35,970 nt of DNA from Pantoea sp. A4 (GCF_000295955.2 NZ_ALXE01000003.1:1-35970), one strand, 5' to 3'; counted from the stretch's first letter, positions 1 through 9,311 are shown. The notes: generated from the letters alone by a model not told the origin. Numbers and translations are program-made.

Positions 1-20
1 AGTAGGGAACTGCCAGGCAT
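1..20 (+). rRNA. rrf: 5S ribosomal RNA, 3' end (partial)
   Basis: The first 20 bases match the conserved 3' end of enterobacterial 5S rRNA, the strand that pairs with the 5' end to close helix I. A classical rRNA-operon terminator follows 12 bases later. Only the end of the gene is in the window; 16S and 23S would lie to the left. In E. coli, rrnD lies in the same general neighbourhood as fis, so this is probably the equivalent operon. Confidence 0.93.
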
Positions 21-32
21 TAAATTAGTGAG

Positions 33-61
33 AAGCCCCTGTCGAAAGACAGGGGCTTTTT
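33..61 (+). terminator. Rho-independent terminator of the rRNA operon
   Basis: An 11-bp perfect stem (33-43 with 48-58) is closed by a GAAA tetraloop, and the T run starts within the stem and extends to 61. It directly follows the 5S 3' end, as in E. coli rrn operons. Confidence 0.93.
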
Positions 62-662
62 GCATTTGAGGGCATTATCAAACAGGGCCATAGCCGTTAA
101 AACAACGCTCTCCTGATTTATCCTCTGCCTGGAAATCTCTCGCTGAGTTCATTAAGCGTAGCTGTGTGACAGCTGGCCTTAAGCAGCTAAAAGCGAGTTT
201 TTATCCCTCTGCAACGCGAAATATTTCGATATCAGCCAGTTATGCAGCGGCAAAAATACCGATTTACACAGACTACCAGCCACTTTCATTCAGGGGTCTG
301 CGCTGTCTGCATAGCCCTTGAATAAGGTGCCAGACGCAACATTAATACCTTCATTATCAGCACTCAAAAGATCCCTATACGATCGGCTCTGTGGATATCA
401 TGCGCGTACACGGCAACGCGGCTGAACAACAGCAATCACCACGAAGTCTGCTTGAGCCATCCAATGGTGGCCTTTAAATAAGATGCAGCTCTTACAGCCA
501 TGATAAAGGCATGCTTGATACTAAAGCTGATTGGGATAAACCGTCATAGAAGGGCTGTTTGTAATGGCCATAGGGTAAGATTGAGAGAAGGTGTGTCTGG
601 CGGGCAATTACGGCGACGATTTTGCGCGTAATCGTATGAGAATAAAGATAAATACCGTACAT
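62..662. other. Non-coding gap between rRNA operon and fis
   Basis: About 600 bp with no convincing gene. The longest open frame on the minus strand (492-692) starts inside the fis terminator and resembles nothing I know. A 25-codon frame at 400-477 (plus) lacks a clear ribosome binding site. A 12-mer (AAGGTGCCAGAC) at 324-335 recurs in the fis terminator at 667-678. A 12-bp palindrome (CGAAATATTTCG) is at 217-228. E. coli has yhdJ and the acrEF region between fis and rrnD; none of these is present. Confidence 0.6.
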
Positions 663-697
663 AAAAAAGGTGCCAGACCCGAGGGCTGGCACCTTTT
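663..697 (-). terminator. Terminator of the dusB-fis operon
   Basis: A 12-bp stem (665-676 with 686-697) lies just beyond the fis stop. Read on the minus strand it ends in a run of T (A663-A668 on the plus strand). Confidence 0.9.
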
Positions 698-723
698 CTA
701 CAAATGACCGAACTGATTAAAAA

Positions 724-1020
724 TCAGTTCATGCCATATTTTTTCAGTTTCTTACGCAGGGTACCACGGTTGATACCCATCATCAGTGCTGCACGGGTCT
801 GGTTGCCACGGGTATACTGCATGACCATGTCCAACAGTGGCTGCTCGACTTCAGCCAATACCAGCTCATACAGGTCGCTAACATCCTGACCGTTCAGTTG
901 AGCAAAATAGTTCTTCAGTGCCTGTTTAACCGAATCACGCAGAGGCTTTTGCGTCACCTGATCCTGTGAGTTAACGGTAGAAACGGTCAGTACGTCAGAA
1001 TTTACGCGTTGTTCGAACAT
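724..1020 (-). CDS. fis: DNA-binding protein Fis
   Basis: Fis is a homodimeric nucleoid protein that bends DNA, activates rRNA and tRNA promoters, and acts as a cofactor in site-specific inversion. The 98 residues appear essentially identical to E. coli Fis from memory; the only change I noticed is Ser at position 48 instead of Asn. The N-terminal beta-hairpin arm is followed by the dimerisation helices and a C-terminal helix-turn-helix (about 73-94, ending KKLKKYGMN). It is the distal gene of a dusB-fis operon, 24 bp after the dusB stop, and is followed by a strong terminator. Expression is expected to follow the growth-phase-controlled promoter upstream of dusB. Its closeness to an rRNA operon fits its role but is probably coincidental. 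Confidence 0.98.
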   Translation of the reverse strand: MFEQRVNSDVLTVSTVNSQDQVTQKPLRDSVKQALKNYFAQLNGQDVSDLYELVLAEVEQPLLDMVMQYTRGNQTRAALMMGINRGTLRKKLKKYGMN

Positions 1021-1044
1021 AGTTCTTTCAGCTCTTTATTTCGT

Positions 1045-2010
1045 TTACGCAAGATTTTCGAAGTATGCCTCCAACGCCTCCAGCTGTTCGCTGGCATCCT
1101 CTATGGCGTTGAATGTGCGCCGAAACTGGTCATTCGGGGCGTGCTCCTGCAAATACCAGGAGACGTGTTTGCGCGCAATACGGTATCCCTTGCCTGGACC
1201 ATAAAAGTCGTGCAGCTCACGTATATGCGAAACAAGCAAGCGCTTTACCTCTGCCAAAGGCAGCGGGGCAAGCAGCTCCCCAGTGTCCAGATAATGCTGG
1301 ATTTCCCGGAAGATCCACGGTCTTCCCTGAGCAGCACGGCCTATCATCAGGGCATCAGCCCCCGTATAGTCGAGTACTGCTCTGGCTTTGTGCGGGTCAG
1401 TTATGTCTCCATTCGCAATGATCGGTATGGAAACACTCTGCTTAACTGTCCGAATGCTGTCGTATTCAGCTTCCCCGTTGAACAAACAGGCGCGTGTGCG
1501 TCCATGTATCGTCAGGGCTTGAATGCCACAGCGTTCAGCCAATTGGGCAATCTCGACACAGTTCCTGTTATCAGGATCCCAACCGGTGCGAATTTTTAGC
1601 GTAACTGGCACCTCAACGGCATTTACCACGGCGGAGAGAATCGATTCCACTACGTCGGGGTATTGCAGCAAGGCGGAGCCTGCCATTTTCCGATTCACCT
1701 TTTTAGCCGGGCAACCCATATTGATATCGATGACTTGTGCACCAGCCTCAACATTAATACGTGCTGCCTGCGCCATGTCGTGGGGATCACAACCGGCAAT
1801 CTGCACGGCGCGAATCCCTGGCTCATCACTGTGTACCATGCGTAAACGAGATTTATCGCTTGCCCAAACTTCCGGGTTAGACGACAACATCTCAGAAACC
1901 GCCATACCTGCACCCATTTCATGACACAAGGTTCTGAAAGGTCGGTCGGTAATGCCCGCCATAGGCGCCGCAATCAGCCGATTTCTTAGCTGGAGATTTC
2001 CAATACGCAT
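1045..2010 (-). CDS. dusB: tRNA-dihydrouridine synthase B
   Basis: This FMN- and NADPH-dependent enzyme reduces a uridine in the tRNA D-loop to dihydrouridine. The TIM-barrel domain carries the Dus signature around [10 protein letters not shown], with catalytic Cys100 (321-residue numbering), then a C-terminal helical domain. I chose the ATG at 2010 because it gives 321 residues starting MRIGN, as in E. coli. An in-frame ATG at 2028 would add six residues (MATLNF). In E. coli the matching upstream ATG is closed by a stop, as I recall it; here it is open. Neither start has a good Shine-Dalgarno sequence, which fits the known weak translation of this gene in the fis operon. Confidence 0.95.
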   Translation of the reverse strand: MRIGNLQLRNRLIAAPMAGITDRPFRTLCHEMGAGMAVSEMLSSNPEVWASDKSRLRMVHSDEPGIRAVQIAGCDPHDMAQAARINVEAGAQVIDINMGCPAKKVNRKMAGSALLQYPDVVESILSAVVNAVEVPVTLKIRTGWDPDNRNCVEIAQLAERCGIQALTIHGRTRACLFNGEAEYDSIRTVKQSVSIPIIANGDITDPHKARAVLDYTGADALMIGRAAQGRPWIFREIQHYLDTGELLAPLPLAEVKRLLVSHIRELHDFYGPGKGYRIARKHVSWYLQEHAPNDQFRRTFNAIEDASEQLEALEAYFENLA

Positions 2011-2041
2011 GAAGTTCAGAGTAGCCATACTATGTCTGCAA

Positions 2042-2078
2042 GGCGGCGTATATTACGCATTTTTTCACGAAGATGAAA
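2042..2078 (-). promoter_or_regulatory. Promoter of the dusB-fis operon
   Basis: On the minus strand a TAATAT -10 element (plus 2050-2055) is followed by a GC-rich discriminator (ACGCCGCC) with the start near 2042-2044. A TTTCAT -35 (2073-2078) lies 17 bp upstream. This layout matches the stringently controlled E. coli fis promoter. The DNA further upstream to 2340 is very AT-rich and is a likely site of UP-element and Fis/IHF binding. Confidence 0.75.
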
Positions 2079-2192
2079 GGCCAAACTTTGAACAATACGC
2101 AATGAAAAAACAAGGAATTAGCAGATTGGGAGTGTCAATACATTAAAAGTTATTGTTTATCATTGAGTTAGCAATTAATGATGAAATTGTGA

Positions 2193-2207
2193 GCAAAAAT
2201 TTTTTGC
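2193..2207. promoter_or_regulatory. Candidate Fis-binding site upstream of the fis promoter
   Basis: A perfect 15-bp palindrome, GCAAAAA-T-TTTTTGC, has G and C exactly 15 bp apart around a pure A/T centre. These are the main determinants of high-affinity Fis sites. It lies about 150 bp upstream of the likely transcription start. Fis autoregulation is known in E. coli; binding here is inferred. Confidence 0.45.
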
Positions 2208-2340
2208 GAATATAGCACAAAATCTCAACATAAAAATCGTCACATTAGGGAATTAACGACACAAGGTGCGGATTTTACTGGCTGAATTATGGTTTTTCGC
2301 TGAATTTAATCGTGATAAAAACGGTAATCATCAATTAATA

Positions 2341-2377
2341 AAAAAATGTGCCCTACACCACAATTATGCAGGGCACA
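2341..2377 (-). terminator. Terminator downstream of prmA
   Basis: An 8-bp stem (2347-2354 with 2370-2377) has a 15-nt loop. On the minus strand it is followed by at least six T (A2341-A2346 on plus). It starts 6 bp after the prmA stop and separates the prmA transcript from the fis promoter. Confidence 0.8.
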
Positions 2378-2383
2378 CAGTCA

Positions 2384-3265
2384 TCAGTTTTTGATGCCTG
2401 TAATGCGGCACCACTCTTCTTTAACGGCGACCGGGTCCAGCGTGAACAGCGAGGTATAAGCTTCACATACACCCTCAGCCTGGCTTTCCAGTACGCCTGA
2501 AAGGCCAAGATGACCACCCGAAGCTGGCAGTACGCTAATCAATGGAGCGAGCTCACGAAGTGGGCCAGCCAGGATGTTTGCGACCACCACATCCGCCTGC
2601 AAGTTCTCAGGTTGCTGATGAGGTAAATAGAGCTCCAGGCGCTCAGAAACACCGTTACGCTCTGCATTCGCTCGGCTGGCTTCAATAGCCTGTGGATCGA
2701 TATCGATGCCGATTGCTTTTACTGCGCCGAGCTTCAATGCCGCAATCGCCAGGATGCCGGAACCACAACCAAAATCGATAACGGTTTTACCTGCCAAATC
2801 GAGGCCATCGAGCCAGGTAAGGCAAAGTGAGGTTGTTGGGTGAGTTCCCGTGCCGAAGGCGAGTCCTGGGTCTAGCATGACGTTAACGGCCTCTGGGTCG
2901 GGAATATCACGCCAGCTTGGGCAGATCCACAGACGCTCGCCAAAACGCATTGGGTGGAAGTTATCCATCCATTCACGTTCCCAGTCTTTGTCTTCAATTT
3001 GCTCGATCTTATGGCGGAAATTAGCGCCCAACAGCGGATGCTGGGACAGCTCAGCCACCACATCATTCAGTTCCGTTTCAGCATCAAATAGTCCGATAAC
3101 ATCGGTATCGCCCCACAGCAGGGTTTCACCCGGTAAAGGCTCATAAACGGGCGTATCGTTGGTGTCCTGGAACGTGACCGACACAGCGCCAACATCCATT
3201 AACGCATCACTCAGCGTTTCAGCGTGTGTTCCAGAGCTGTTAATTTTGATTTGAATCCATGGCAT
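2384..3265 (-). CDS. prmA: Ribosomal protein L11 methyltransferase
   Basis: This SAM-dependent enzyme trimethylates lysines and the N-terminus of ribosomal protein L11. The length of 293 residues is that of E. coli PrmA. An N-terminal substrate-recognition domain (about 1-55) is linked to a Rossmann-type methyltransferase domain. Visible motifs are FGTGTHPTT (137-145), the SAM-binding DFGCGSG (164-170) and the NILAGPL catalytic-loop segment. It begins 3 bp after the panF stop, so panF and prmA are almost certainly cotranscribed and translationally close. A terminator follows directly. Confidence 0.97.
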   Translation of the reverse strand: MPWIQIKINSSGTHAETLSDALMDVGAVSVTFQDTNDTPVYEPLPGETLLWGDTDVIGLFDAETELNDVVAELSQHPLLGANFRHKIEQIEDKDWEREWMDNFHPMRFGERLWICPSWRDIPDPEAVNVMLDPGLAFGTGTHPTTSLCLTWLDGLDLAGKTVIDFGCGSGILAIAALKLGAVKAIGIDIDPQAIEASRANAERNGVSERLELYLPHQQPENLQADVVVANILAGPLRELAPLISVLPASGGHLGLSGVLESQAEGVCEAYTSLFTLDPVAVKEEWCRITGIKN

Positions 3266-3268
3266 AGC

Positions 3269-4723
3269 TTATCTCTTTAATTCAGTAGTGGCGCTGTGCG
3301 GCGCATCGCCAAACAGGTTACCTGTCAGGAAGGCCAGCAGGCTCAGTAACAGTGAAGGAACAATCGGGTGGAAGCCCCAGAGCTCCAGATTCAGGCTGGC
3401 GAGCAGGGTATAACATCCTGCGCCGATAATCATCGCGCTAATTGCACCGGTTGCGTTGGCTCGCTCCCAATAGAGGCCTAGCACCAGTGGCCAGAGAAAG
3501 ACCGCTTCAAGCCCGCCGAAGGCCAGCAAATTGAGCCAGATAATCATTTGTGGCGGGTGCCAGGCAGCAATCAGCAGCAGTATACCCAGAACCAGGGTAA
3601 TCGCCCCTGAAAGCCGACGCAGGTGACGCTCGTTCTCCGCCTGATGCGGCGCAACACGTAAATAGAGATCTTTGATTAGCGTAGCGGAAGACTGTAGCAA
3701 TTGCGCATTGATGGTCGACATAATCGCGGCCATGGGCGCGGCGAGAAAGATCCCAGCGGCCAGAGGCGGCAATACTTTGATCATCAACGTTGGGATCACC
3801 TGATCGGGAACCTGCAGATCGGGGAGGATCGCCCGGCCAAGCGCGCCTGCCAGGTGCATGCCAAACATCAGCACGACCACCACAATGGTGCCAAGAATAA
3901 TGCCACGGTGCATCGCTTTGCTGTCTTTGTAAGAGATGCAACGCACCGCCGTGTGTGGTAACCCAATAACACCAAGGCACACCAGTACCGCGAAGGAGCT
4001 GAGAAACGTTGGGGTGATGACATTACCCACGCCTTCTGGCTCAACGAGCTGTGGATCAATGGCTTGCAGTTTAGCCACTGCACTTTCCAGCCCCCCGGCA
4101 GAGTGAATAACCGCAAACAGCAGCAGAAAAGTTCCGATTAGCATCACCATACCTTGCATCGCATCATTCAGGACACTGGCACGGAACCCGCCAAAAGCGG
4201 TGTAGATCGCAATGGTACCGCCGAAAATCAGCAATCCGGTGTCATACGGAATGCCGGCTGCGGTCTCCAGTAGTCGTGCGCCGCCAATGAACTGCACGGT
4301 CATTGCGCCAATAAATGCCACCAGCAAGCTAATGCTGGAGAGCCAGATCAATAACGGGCTGCGATAACGTCCATACAGCATATCGTTGAGCGTCACGGCG
4401 TTGTAGCGGCGTGCCAGAATGGCAAATTTTTTCCCTAAGACACCCAGAGACAGCCAGACAGCGGGGACTTGCACCATCGCCAGCAGAACCCAGCCAAGGC
4501 CATATTTATACGCCGCACCCGGCCCGCCAATGAAGGAGCTAGCGCTGATATAGGTTGCGGTGATGGTCATGGCTAGCACAAAGCCACCCATGGACCGACT
4601 GCCAAGGAAGTATTCAGTCAGGAAGTTACCCTGGCGCTGTTTACGCACCGCAAAAACGGAAAGTGCAGCGATCAGCAGCAAATAGCCGATAAGCGGCAAA
4701 ATGATTTCATGAGACATCTTCAT
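3269..4723 (-). CDS. panF: Sodium/pantothenate symporter
   Basis: An inner-membrane symporter of the sodium:solute symporter (SSS) family that imports pantothenate, the coenzyme A precursor. At 484 residues it matches E. coli PanF (483) along its length. The hydrophobic profile is that of a 12-13-helix transporter, with conserved stretches such as EYFLGSRSMGG near 40-50 and the MSTINAQLLQSS sodium-site region near 330-345. The start overlaps the end of yhdT by 17 bp, and the next gene prmA follows 3 bp after the stop, so yhdT-panF-prmA form one unit. The order is as in E. coli. Confidence 0.96.
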   Translation of the reverse strand: MKMSHEIILPLIGYLLLIAALSVFAVRKQRQGNFLTEYFLGSRSMGGFVLAMTITATYISASSFIGGPGAAYKYGLGWVLLAMVQVPAVWLSLGVLGKKFAILARRYNAVTLNDMLYGRYRSPLLIWLSSISLLVAFIGAMTVQFIGGARLLETAAGIPYDTGLLIFGGTIAIYTAFGGFRASVLNDAMQGMVMLIGTFLLLFAVIHSAGGLESAVAKLQAIDPQLVEPEGVGNVITPTFLSSFAVLVCLGVIGLPHTAVRCISYKDSKAMHRGIILGTIVVVVLMFGMHLAGALGRAILPDLQVPDQVIPTLMIKVLPPLAAGIFLAAPMAAIMSTINAQLLQSSATLIKDLYLRVAPHQAENERHLRRLSGAITLVLGILLLIAAWHPPQMIIWLNLLAFGGLEAVFLWPLVLGLYWERANATGAISAMIIGAGCYTLLASLNLELWGFHPIVPSLLLSLLAFLTGNLFGDAPHSATTELKR

Positions 4724-4949
4724 CCTCCAGTGACATCTCTCGGAATACGTAGCGCACCATCAGCCAGCAGAGAAAAATAAATAATAACGGGGCAAATATG
4801 CAGGAGAGTTCAAACCAGTGCGGCAAACCGGTAATACCGATTTCACTACCGCCTAACCAGGCACTTAAGCCCCAGACGGCTAACCAGCCGAGAGTAAGAT
4901 ATAACGACCAGCGGGCCTCTTTGTGTGCTTGTGGAAAACGGGCGTCCAT
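4707..4949 (-). CDS. yhdT: YhdT family inner-membrane protein
   Basis: A small membrane protein of unknown function. The ATG at 4949 gives 80 residues, the E. coli YhdT length, starting MDARFPQAHKEARW. An in-frame TTG at 4973 would add eight residues but lies against the accC terminator, so I rejected it. Two hydrophobic segments are visible (about 15-35 and 45-70), and the tail is acidic (LEDEDVS). The gene overlaps the start of panF by 17 bp, the usual partner. A role beside the pantothenate transporter is suggested only by this neighbourhood. Confidence 0.85.
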   Translation of the reverse strand: MDARFPQAHKEARWSLYLTLGWLAVWGLSAWLGGSEIGITGLPHWFELSCIFAPLLFIFLCWLMVRYVFREMSLEDEDVS

Positions 4950-4974
4950 CAATGCAATCCAGGCGAAAAACAAA

Positions 4975-4999
4975 AGAAAAAGGCCGGATTATCCGGCCT
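4975..4999 (-). terminator. Terminator of the aroQ-accB-accC transcript
   Basis: A nearly perfect palindrome (4981-4989 with 4991-4999; as a hairpin, 7 bp with a 5-nt loop) lies between accC and yhdT. On the minus strand it is followed by a T-rich stretch interrupted by one C (TTTTCTTTTG-like). It should separate accC from yhdT-panF-prmA, at least partly. Confidence 0.75.
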
Positions 5000-5021
5000 C
5001 TGTACACAGCAAAATGCAAAC

Positions 5022-6371
5022 TTACTTCTCGTGCAGACCGAGTTTTTTCTCCAGATAGTGGATGTTAGTACCACCCTGCTGGAAGTTTTCGTCCGTCATG
5101 ATTTTCACTTGCAGATCAACGTTGGTTTTGATCCCATCGATGATCAGTTCTGCCAGCGCATTTTTCATGCGAGAAATGGCCACATCACGGTTTTCGCCGT
5201 AAGTGATCAGTTTACCGATCATTGAGTCATAGTACGGCGGCACGCTGTAGCCGGCGTAGATATGAGACTCCCAACGCACACCAAAACCACCTGGCGCATG
5301 GAAGCGCGTGATTTTGCCTGGGCTTGGCAGGAAGGTATTCGGATCTTCCGCATTGATACGGCACTCAACCGCATGGCCGCGAATGATCACATCTTCCTGT
5401 TTGATCGACAGTGGCAGACCGGCAGCAATACGCAGCTGCTCTTTGATCAGGTCTACGCCTGTGATCATCTCGGTTACCGGATGCTCAACCTGAATACGGG
5501 TGTTCATTTCAATGAAGTAGAACTCTCCGTTTTCATACAGGAATTCGAAAGTACCCGCGCCGCGATAGTTGATATCGATACAGGCTTTGGCACAACGCTC
5601 GCCGATGTAGCGACGCAGCTCTGGCGTGATGCCAGGTGCTGGTGCTTCTTCAACGACTTTCTGGTGACGACGCTGCATAGAGCAGTCACGTTCTGCCAGA
5701 TAGATAGCGTTACCCTGACCGTCCGCCATCACCTGAATTTCGATGTGACGTGGGTTCTCAAGGTATTTCTCCATGTACACCATGTCGTTGTTGAAAGCCG
5801 CTTTGGCTTCCGCTTTCGTCATGTTGATGGATTGTTCCAGGTCTTTGTCGCTGCGCACAACACGCATACCACGACCACCGCCGCCGCCAGACGCTTTGAT
5901 GATGACCGGATAGCCAATGCGTTTTGCAAACGCACGGTTTTTTTCCATGTCTTCAGTCAGTGAGCCGTCTGAACCCGGAACGGTAGGAACACCGGCTTTT
6001 TTCATCGCGGTGATCGCCGAAACTTTATCACCCATCAGGCGAATGGTTTCAGCGCGTGGGCCGATGAAGATAAAGCCAGAGTTTTCAACCTGCTCTGCGA
6101 AGTCCGCATTTTCAGACAGGAAGCCGTACCCTGGGTGGATAGCAACAGCACCGGTGATCTCGGCTGCGGAGATCAGGGCTGGAATGTTGAGGTAGCTTTT
6201 AACCGACTGGGCCGGGCCGATGCAGACGGTTTCGTCTGCTAACAGCACATGCTTCAGGTCACGGTCAGCAGTTGAGTGAACCGCAACAGTCTTGATGCCT
6301 AACTCTTTACACGCGCGGAGGATACGCAGAGCGATCTCACCGCGGTTAGCAATGACAATTTTATCCAGCAT
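5022..6371 (-). CDS. accC: Acetyl-CoA carboxylase, biotin carboxylase subunit
   Basis: This subunit carboxylates the biotin on AccB using ATP and bicarbonate, the first half-reaction of acetyl-CoA carboxylase and the committed step of fatty-acid synthesis. Its 449 residues equal the E. coli length. It shows the N-terminal biotin carboxylase fold ([11 protein letters not shown]), the ATP-grasp glycine loop ([12 protein letters not shown], near 159-170), the [11 protein letters not shown] segment and the catalytic [11 protein letters not shown] segment (around 287-297). It begins 11 bp after the accB stop with an upstream GAGGCG, so the two subunits are made from one message. A terminator follows. 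Confidence 0.98.
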   Translation of the reverse strand: MLDKIVIANRGEIALRILRACKELGIKTVAVHSTADRDLKHVLLADETVCIGPAQSVKSYLNIPALISAAEITGAVAIHPGYGFLSENADFAEQVENSGFIFIGPRAETIRLMGDKVSAITAMKKAGVPTVPGSDGSLTEDMEKNRAFAKRIGYPVIIKASGGGGGRGMRVVRSDKDLEQSINMTKAEAKAAFNNDMVYMEKYLENPRHIEIQVMADGQGNAIYLAERDCSMQRRHQKVVEEAPAPGITPELRRYIGERCAKACIDINYRGAGTFEFLYENGEFYFIEMNTRIQVEHPVTEMITGVDLIKEQLRIAAGLPLSIKQEDVIIRGHAVECRINAEDPNTFLPSPGKITRFHAPGGFGVRWESHIYAGYSVPPYYDSMIGKLITYGENRDVAISRMKNALAELIIDGIKTNVDLQVKIMTDENFQQGGTNIHYLEKKLGLHEK

Positions 6372-6382
6372 GGTTCGCCTCG

Positions 6383-6844
6383 TTATTCGATGACGACCAG
6401 TGGCTCGTCAAATTCAACCGGTTGTCCACTTTCAACCAGGATCGCTTTCACGACGCCCGCTTTATCCGCTTCGATCTGGTTCATCATTTTCATCGCTTCA
6501 ACGATGCACAGGGTATCACCCACATTTACGCGCTGGCCCACTTCCACGAACGCTTTTGCATCCGGGCTTGGGGTGCGGTAGAAGGTACCAACCATTGGTG
6601 AACGAACCAGATGGCCGCTCACTTCAGCTGCAGCAGGTGCAGCTTCAACAGCAGCAGGTGCCGCTACTGGCGCAGCAACAGGCTGTGGTACTGGAGCAGC
6701 AAACGCCTGCTGCATCACAGGATAACCGACATTAACCGGTGCACGGCTGATACGAACAGACTCTTCGCCTTCGGAGATTTCCAGCTCAGCGATGCCAGAT
6801 TCTTCTACCAGTTCGATCAGCTTCTTGATTTTACGAATATCCAT
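6383..6844 (-). CDS. accB: Biotin carboxyl carrier protein of acetyl-CoA carboxylase
   Basis: The carrier subunit that holds the biotin carboxylated by AccC and presented to AccAD. It has 153 residues (E. coli 156). The N-terminal domain (1-40) is followed by a long Ala/Pro-rich flexible linker (about 45-75) and the biotinyl domain with the invariant EAMKMM motif. The biotinylated residue is Lys119, 34 residues from the end, as in E. coli. The gene is 21 bp downstream of aroQ and 11 bp upstream of accC. In E. coli AccB represses its own operon; whether that holds with aroQ in front is not visible from sequence. Confidence 0.97.
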   Translation of the reverse strand: MDIRKIKKLIELVEESGIAELEISEGEESVRISRAPVNVGYPVMQQAFAAPVPQPVAAPVAAPAAVEAAPAAAEVSGHLVRSPMVGTFYRTPSPDAKAFVEVGQRVNVGDTLCIVEAMKMMNQIEADKAGVVKAILVESGQPVEFDEPLVVIE

Positions 6845-6865
6845 GAGTGTGGTTCCGTACTCTTG

Positions 6866-7318
6866 TTAATTGAATTGAGACAAGCGTTTTACCGCTGTTT
6901 GTAAAGCCCAGGAGTAACCATCGACACCCAGTCCACAGATGACGCCAGCGGAGACATCAGAAAGATAGGAGTGATGACGGAAAGGCTCGCGGGCGTGCAC
7001 GTTAGTCAGATGCACTTCGATAAAGGGGATGCTCACGCCTAACAGGGCATCGCGCAGTGCAACGCTGGTGTGCGTGAAGGCTGCGGGATTGATCACGATG
7101 TAATCCACATTGCCTTTGGCTTCATGAATACGGTCAATCAATAGATGTTCCGCATTAGATTGCAGATGGCTTAATTTCACACCAAGTTGGTCAGCCTGCT
7201 GCGTCAAATCGGCGACGATCTGCGGCAAAGTGGTGTGCCCATACTTCTCGGGCTCACGTGTTCCCAACAGGTTCAGGTTGGGGCCGTTCAAAAGCAGAAT
7301 GTGAAAATTATGTGCCAT
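6866..7318 (-). CDS. aroQ: Type II 3-dehydroquinate dehydratase
   Basis: It converts 3-dehydroquinate to 3-dehydroshikimate in the shikimate pathway. I chose the ATG at 7318, giving 150 residues ([16 protein letters not shown]), the normal type II length. A start at 7384 would add 22 unconserved residues. Type II motifs are present: [13 protein letters not shown] near the N-terminus with the lid Arg and the catalytic Tyr of EKYG, the [17 protein letters not shown] helix, and IEVHLTN...REPFRHHS with the catalytic His. E. coli K-12 uses the unrelated type I enzyme (AroD) and lacks this gene. Here it precedes accB by 21 bp, forming aroQ-accB-accC. Confidence 0.96.
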   Translation of the reverse strand: MAHNFHILLLNGPNLNLLGTREPEKYGHTTLPQIVADLTQQADQLGVKLSHLQSNAEHLLIDRIHEAKGNVDYIVINPAAFTHTSVALRDALLGVSIPFIEVHLTNVHAREPFRHHSYLSDVSAGVICGLGVDGYSWALQTAVKRLSQFN

Positions 7319-7429
7319 CTTGCTGCCATCTCCCGCAATCATCAAGGCATCGCGTAAAATACCGCGCAAACTCCTGTTTGTCATCCCGAATGGGCCAAAA
7401 ACCAGGCCCGGTCTGCACTAAAGTTCGGC

Positions 7430-7460
7430 ATTATATCCGTATCGTGACAATTCGCTGCAA
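7430..7460 (-). promoter_or_regulatory. Putative promoter of aroQ-accB-accC
   Basis: A perfect TATAAT lies on the minus strand (plus 7430-7435), with a TTGCAG-like -35 (7455-7460) at a long 19-bp spacing. Transcription would start near 7423 and give a leader of about 105 nt to the aroQ ATG. The leader can fold a short stem (GGGCC with GGCCC, near 7392-7411). The -10 element is convincing; the -35 is not. Confidence 0.45.
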
Positions 7461-7554
7461 AATACTGGATTTATCTGCGAAGTTAATTCGGGATGACTCT
7501 GTGGGTTCACCTTTTAACAGAAAATTGAGGGTGAAGACAACCCTGAAGGCATAT

Positions 7555-8154
7555 TTATGGCCACCATTTACGCAACTTCTTGTAACGAAGTCCGAGTAAA
7601 ATCAGGGCCAAAGCCGCATATATCAGGGGTTGAGGCGACAAAATCTTGACCGACCACAGATAATGAATCGGGGCGAGGATCGCCACCAGATAGATGAAGT
7701 TATGCAGAATTTGCCAACGTCTGCCGAGCTTACGCTGGGCGTATTGCAGTGAAGTCAGGGCTAACAACAGCAAAACCGTCCAGCTAATAATCCCCAGGGT
7801 CAGATAAGGCCGCGAGATCAGCTCTTTTCCCAGCAAGTTTAGGTGATCATAACCTAACTCCAGCAAGTAGTAGCTCAGCAGATGGACGCTGGCCCAGAAA
7901 AAGCACCATAAACCCAGCATGCGGCGAGTGCGAATTAACAGTGGCTGCTTCAGGTAACGCGTTAACGGCGTCACTAATAACGTGGCCAGCAGTAATTTCA
8001 GTGCCATTCTGCCGGTAAAATGCTGAATGTCTTTAGCCGGGTCGGCACTGAGTCCACCGCTATTGATGGCATAAATGAGCCAGATAAGCGGCAAAAATGC
8101 CGCTAAATGGAAAATGACTTTTAGCCAGTTAACCTGCTTGAGTGTCAGACGCAC
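7555..8154 (-). CDS. msrQ: Haem-binding membrane subunit of MsrPQ
   Basis: An inner-membrane b-type cytochrome (YedZ, ferric reductase-like family) that passes electrons from the respiratory chain to periplasmic MsrP. It has 199 residues and about six hydrophobic helices, with conserved His in [16 protein letters not shown] and the [19 protein letters not shown] region, the likely haem ligands. It starts with GTG at 8154, whose first base is the last base of the msrP stop in a TAGTG overlap, so the two are translationally coupled. It is about a dozen residues shorter at the C-terminus than E. coli YedZ. Confidence 0.95.
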   Translation of the reverse strand: MRLTLKQVNWLKVIFHLAAFLPLIWLIYAINSGGLSADPAKDIQHFTGRMALKLLLATLLVTPLTRYLKQPLLIRTRRMLGLWCFFWASVHLLSYYLLELGYDHLNLLGKELISRPYLTLGIISWTVLLLLALTSLQYAQRKLGRRWQILHNFIYLVAILAPIHYLWSVKILSPQPLIYAALALILLGLRYKKLRKWWP

Positions 8155-9158
8155 TAGAAATTCTCCCGCAGATCTAACCCGTGATACAGAGAGGCGACCT
8201 GTTCTGCGTAACCGTTAAAAAGCAAAGTTGGCTGGCGCTGCACATTGAGTAAGCCACCAGAACCAATAAAGCGTTCGGTAGCCTGCGACCAACGCGGATG
8301 GTCGACATGTGGATTAACGTTGGCATAGAAGCCATATTCATCAGGCGCACCCTGATTCCAGGTTGTAGGGGGCTGATCGCGCGTTAACGTGATTTTCACG
8401 ATGGATTTAATGCCTTTAAAGCCATATTTCCATGGCACCGTGAGGCGTAATGGGGCGCCATTCTGTGGGGGCAGTGCTTTACCATAAACGCCGGTACTGA
8501 TGAGCGTTAAAGGATGCATAGCTTCATCCAGACGCAGACCTTCTACGTAGGGATAATTCAGGCCACCACCGATGAATCTGTCTTTCTGGCCCGGCATCTG
8601 GTCTGGCGCATAGACGGTCTGAAAAGCGACGAAGCGTGCATGACTGGTGGGTTCGGCCAGGTTAAGCAATTTACTCAGCTCGAAGCCAACCCAGGGAATC
8701 ACCATTGACCAGGCTTCCACGCAGCGCATGCGATAAATTCGCTGTTCCATCGCAAAGCGTTTAAAAATATCATCCATATCCAGGGTGATCGGTTTTGCCA
8801 CCTCACCGCCAATTTCTACCTGCCACGGCGAGGTTTTCAGGCTACCGGCATTGGCCGCAGGATCGGCCTTATCAAGACCAAATTCGTAAAAATTGTTATA
8901 GCCGGAGACTTTATCTGCTGGTGTTAAAGTGAGTTTGGCCTGATATTGTGCCGGTTCGCTAAATTGCAGTGCCCGGCCTGCTGGCGCAGCCGGTCGATCG
9001 TTGCCCTTGAACCAGCTTAAGAGGTCAGCCTGAGCCAGTCCGGGGATGCTAAGTGCAGCGGCACTCAGTCCCAACTTTTTCAGGACTTCGCGGCGTTGCA
9101 TATTGAAGATAGTTTCGGGTGTAACATCATTTTCGGTCAGTTTTTTATTGTCTTTCAT
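8154..9158 (-). CDS. msrP: Periplasmic methionine sulfoxide reductase, molybdenum subunit
   Basis: A molybdopterin enzyme (YedY) that repairs oxidised methionines in periplasmic proteins. At 334 residues it equals E. coli MsrP. The N-terminus is a Tat signal (QRREVLKK followed by a hydrophobic stretch), with cleavage likely after AQA at residue 44. The molybdenum-binding cysteine is Cys146 ([10 protein letters not shown]), and the sulfite-oxidase fold is well conserved to the C-terminal LRENF. A good Shine-Dalgarno (GGAGA) precedes the ATG. It is coupled to msrQ. In E. coli the pair sits near hiuH, so its position between aroQ and csrD is a lineage difference. Confidence 0.97.
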   Translation of the reverse strand: MKDNKKLTENDVTPETIFNMQRREVLKKLGLSAAALSIPGLAQADLLSWFKGNDRPAAPAGRALQFSEPAQYQAKLTLTPADKVSGYNNFYEFGLDKADPAANAGSLKTSPWQVEIGGEVAKPITLDMDDIFKRFAMEQRIYRMRCVEAWSMVIPWVGFELSKLLNLAEPTSHARFVAFQTVYAPDQMPGQKDRFIGGGLNYPYVEGLRLDEAMHPLTLISTGVYGKALPPQNGAPLRLTVPWKYGFKGIKSIVKITLTRDQPPTTWNQGAPDEYGFYANVNPHVDHPRWSQATERFIGSGGLLNVQRQPTLLFNGYAEQVASLYHGLDLRENF

Positions 9159-9311
9159 ATCTTTTCTCCGACAAGCTCAACGACTAAACAGGGTAAAACG
9201 AGAGGCTTTAGGCGAATTTTAAGGATAAAAGCGGCTATTTCCTTGTCCTGGCGGGCGATTGGGAATGGGCCGAAAATACAAGGTAATCGTTCTGTTATCG
9301 CCGGACGGCGT

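Noticed and set aside
400..477. 25-codon plus-strand frame in the rRNA-fis gap
   Set aside because: No clear Shine-Dalgarno, no promoter and no recognised family; kept only as a remark in the gap entry.
492..692. 66-codon minus-strand open frame near fis
   Set aside because: It begins inside the fis terminator stem, has no ribosome binding site and no recognisable domain.
1009..1599. 196-codon plus-strand frame antisense to dusB
   Set aside because: Lies wholly over the highly conserved fis start and dusB coding sequence on the other strand; its protein matches nothing known.
5262..5963. 233-codon plus-strand frame antisense to accC
   Set aside because: A shadow of accC, which is full length with all catalytic motifs.
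7319..7384. 22-residue N-terminal extension of AroQ
   Set aside because: Type II dehydroquinases are about 150 residues and start just before the [11 protein letters not shown] strand; the extra residues are unconserved.
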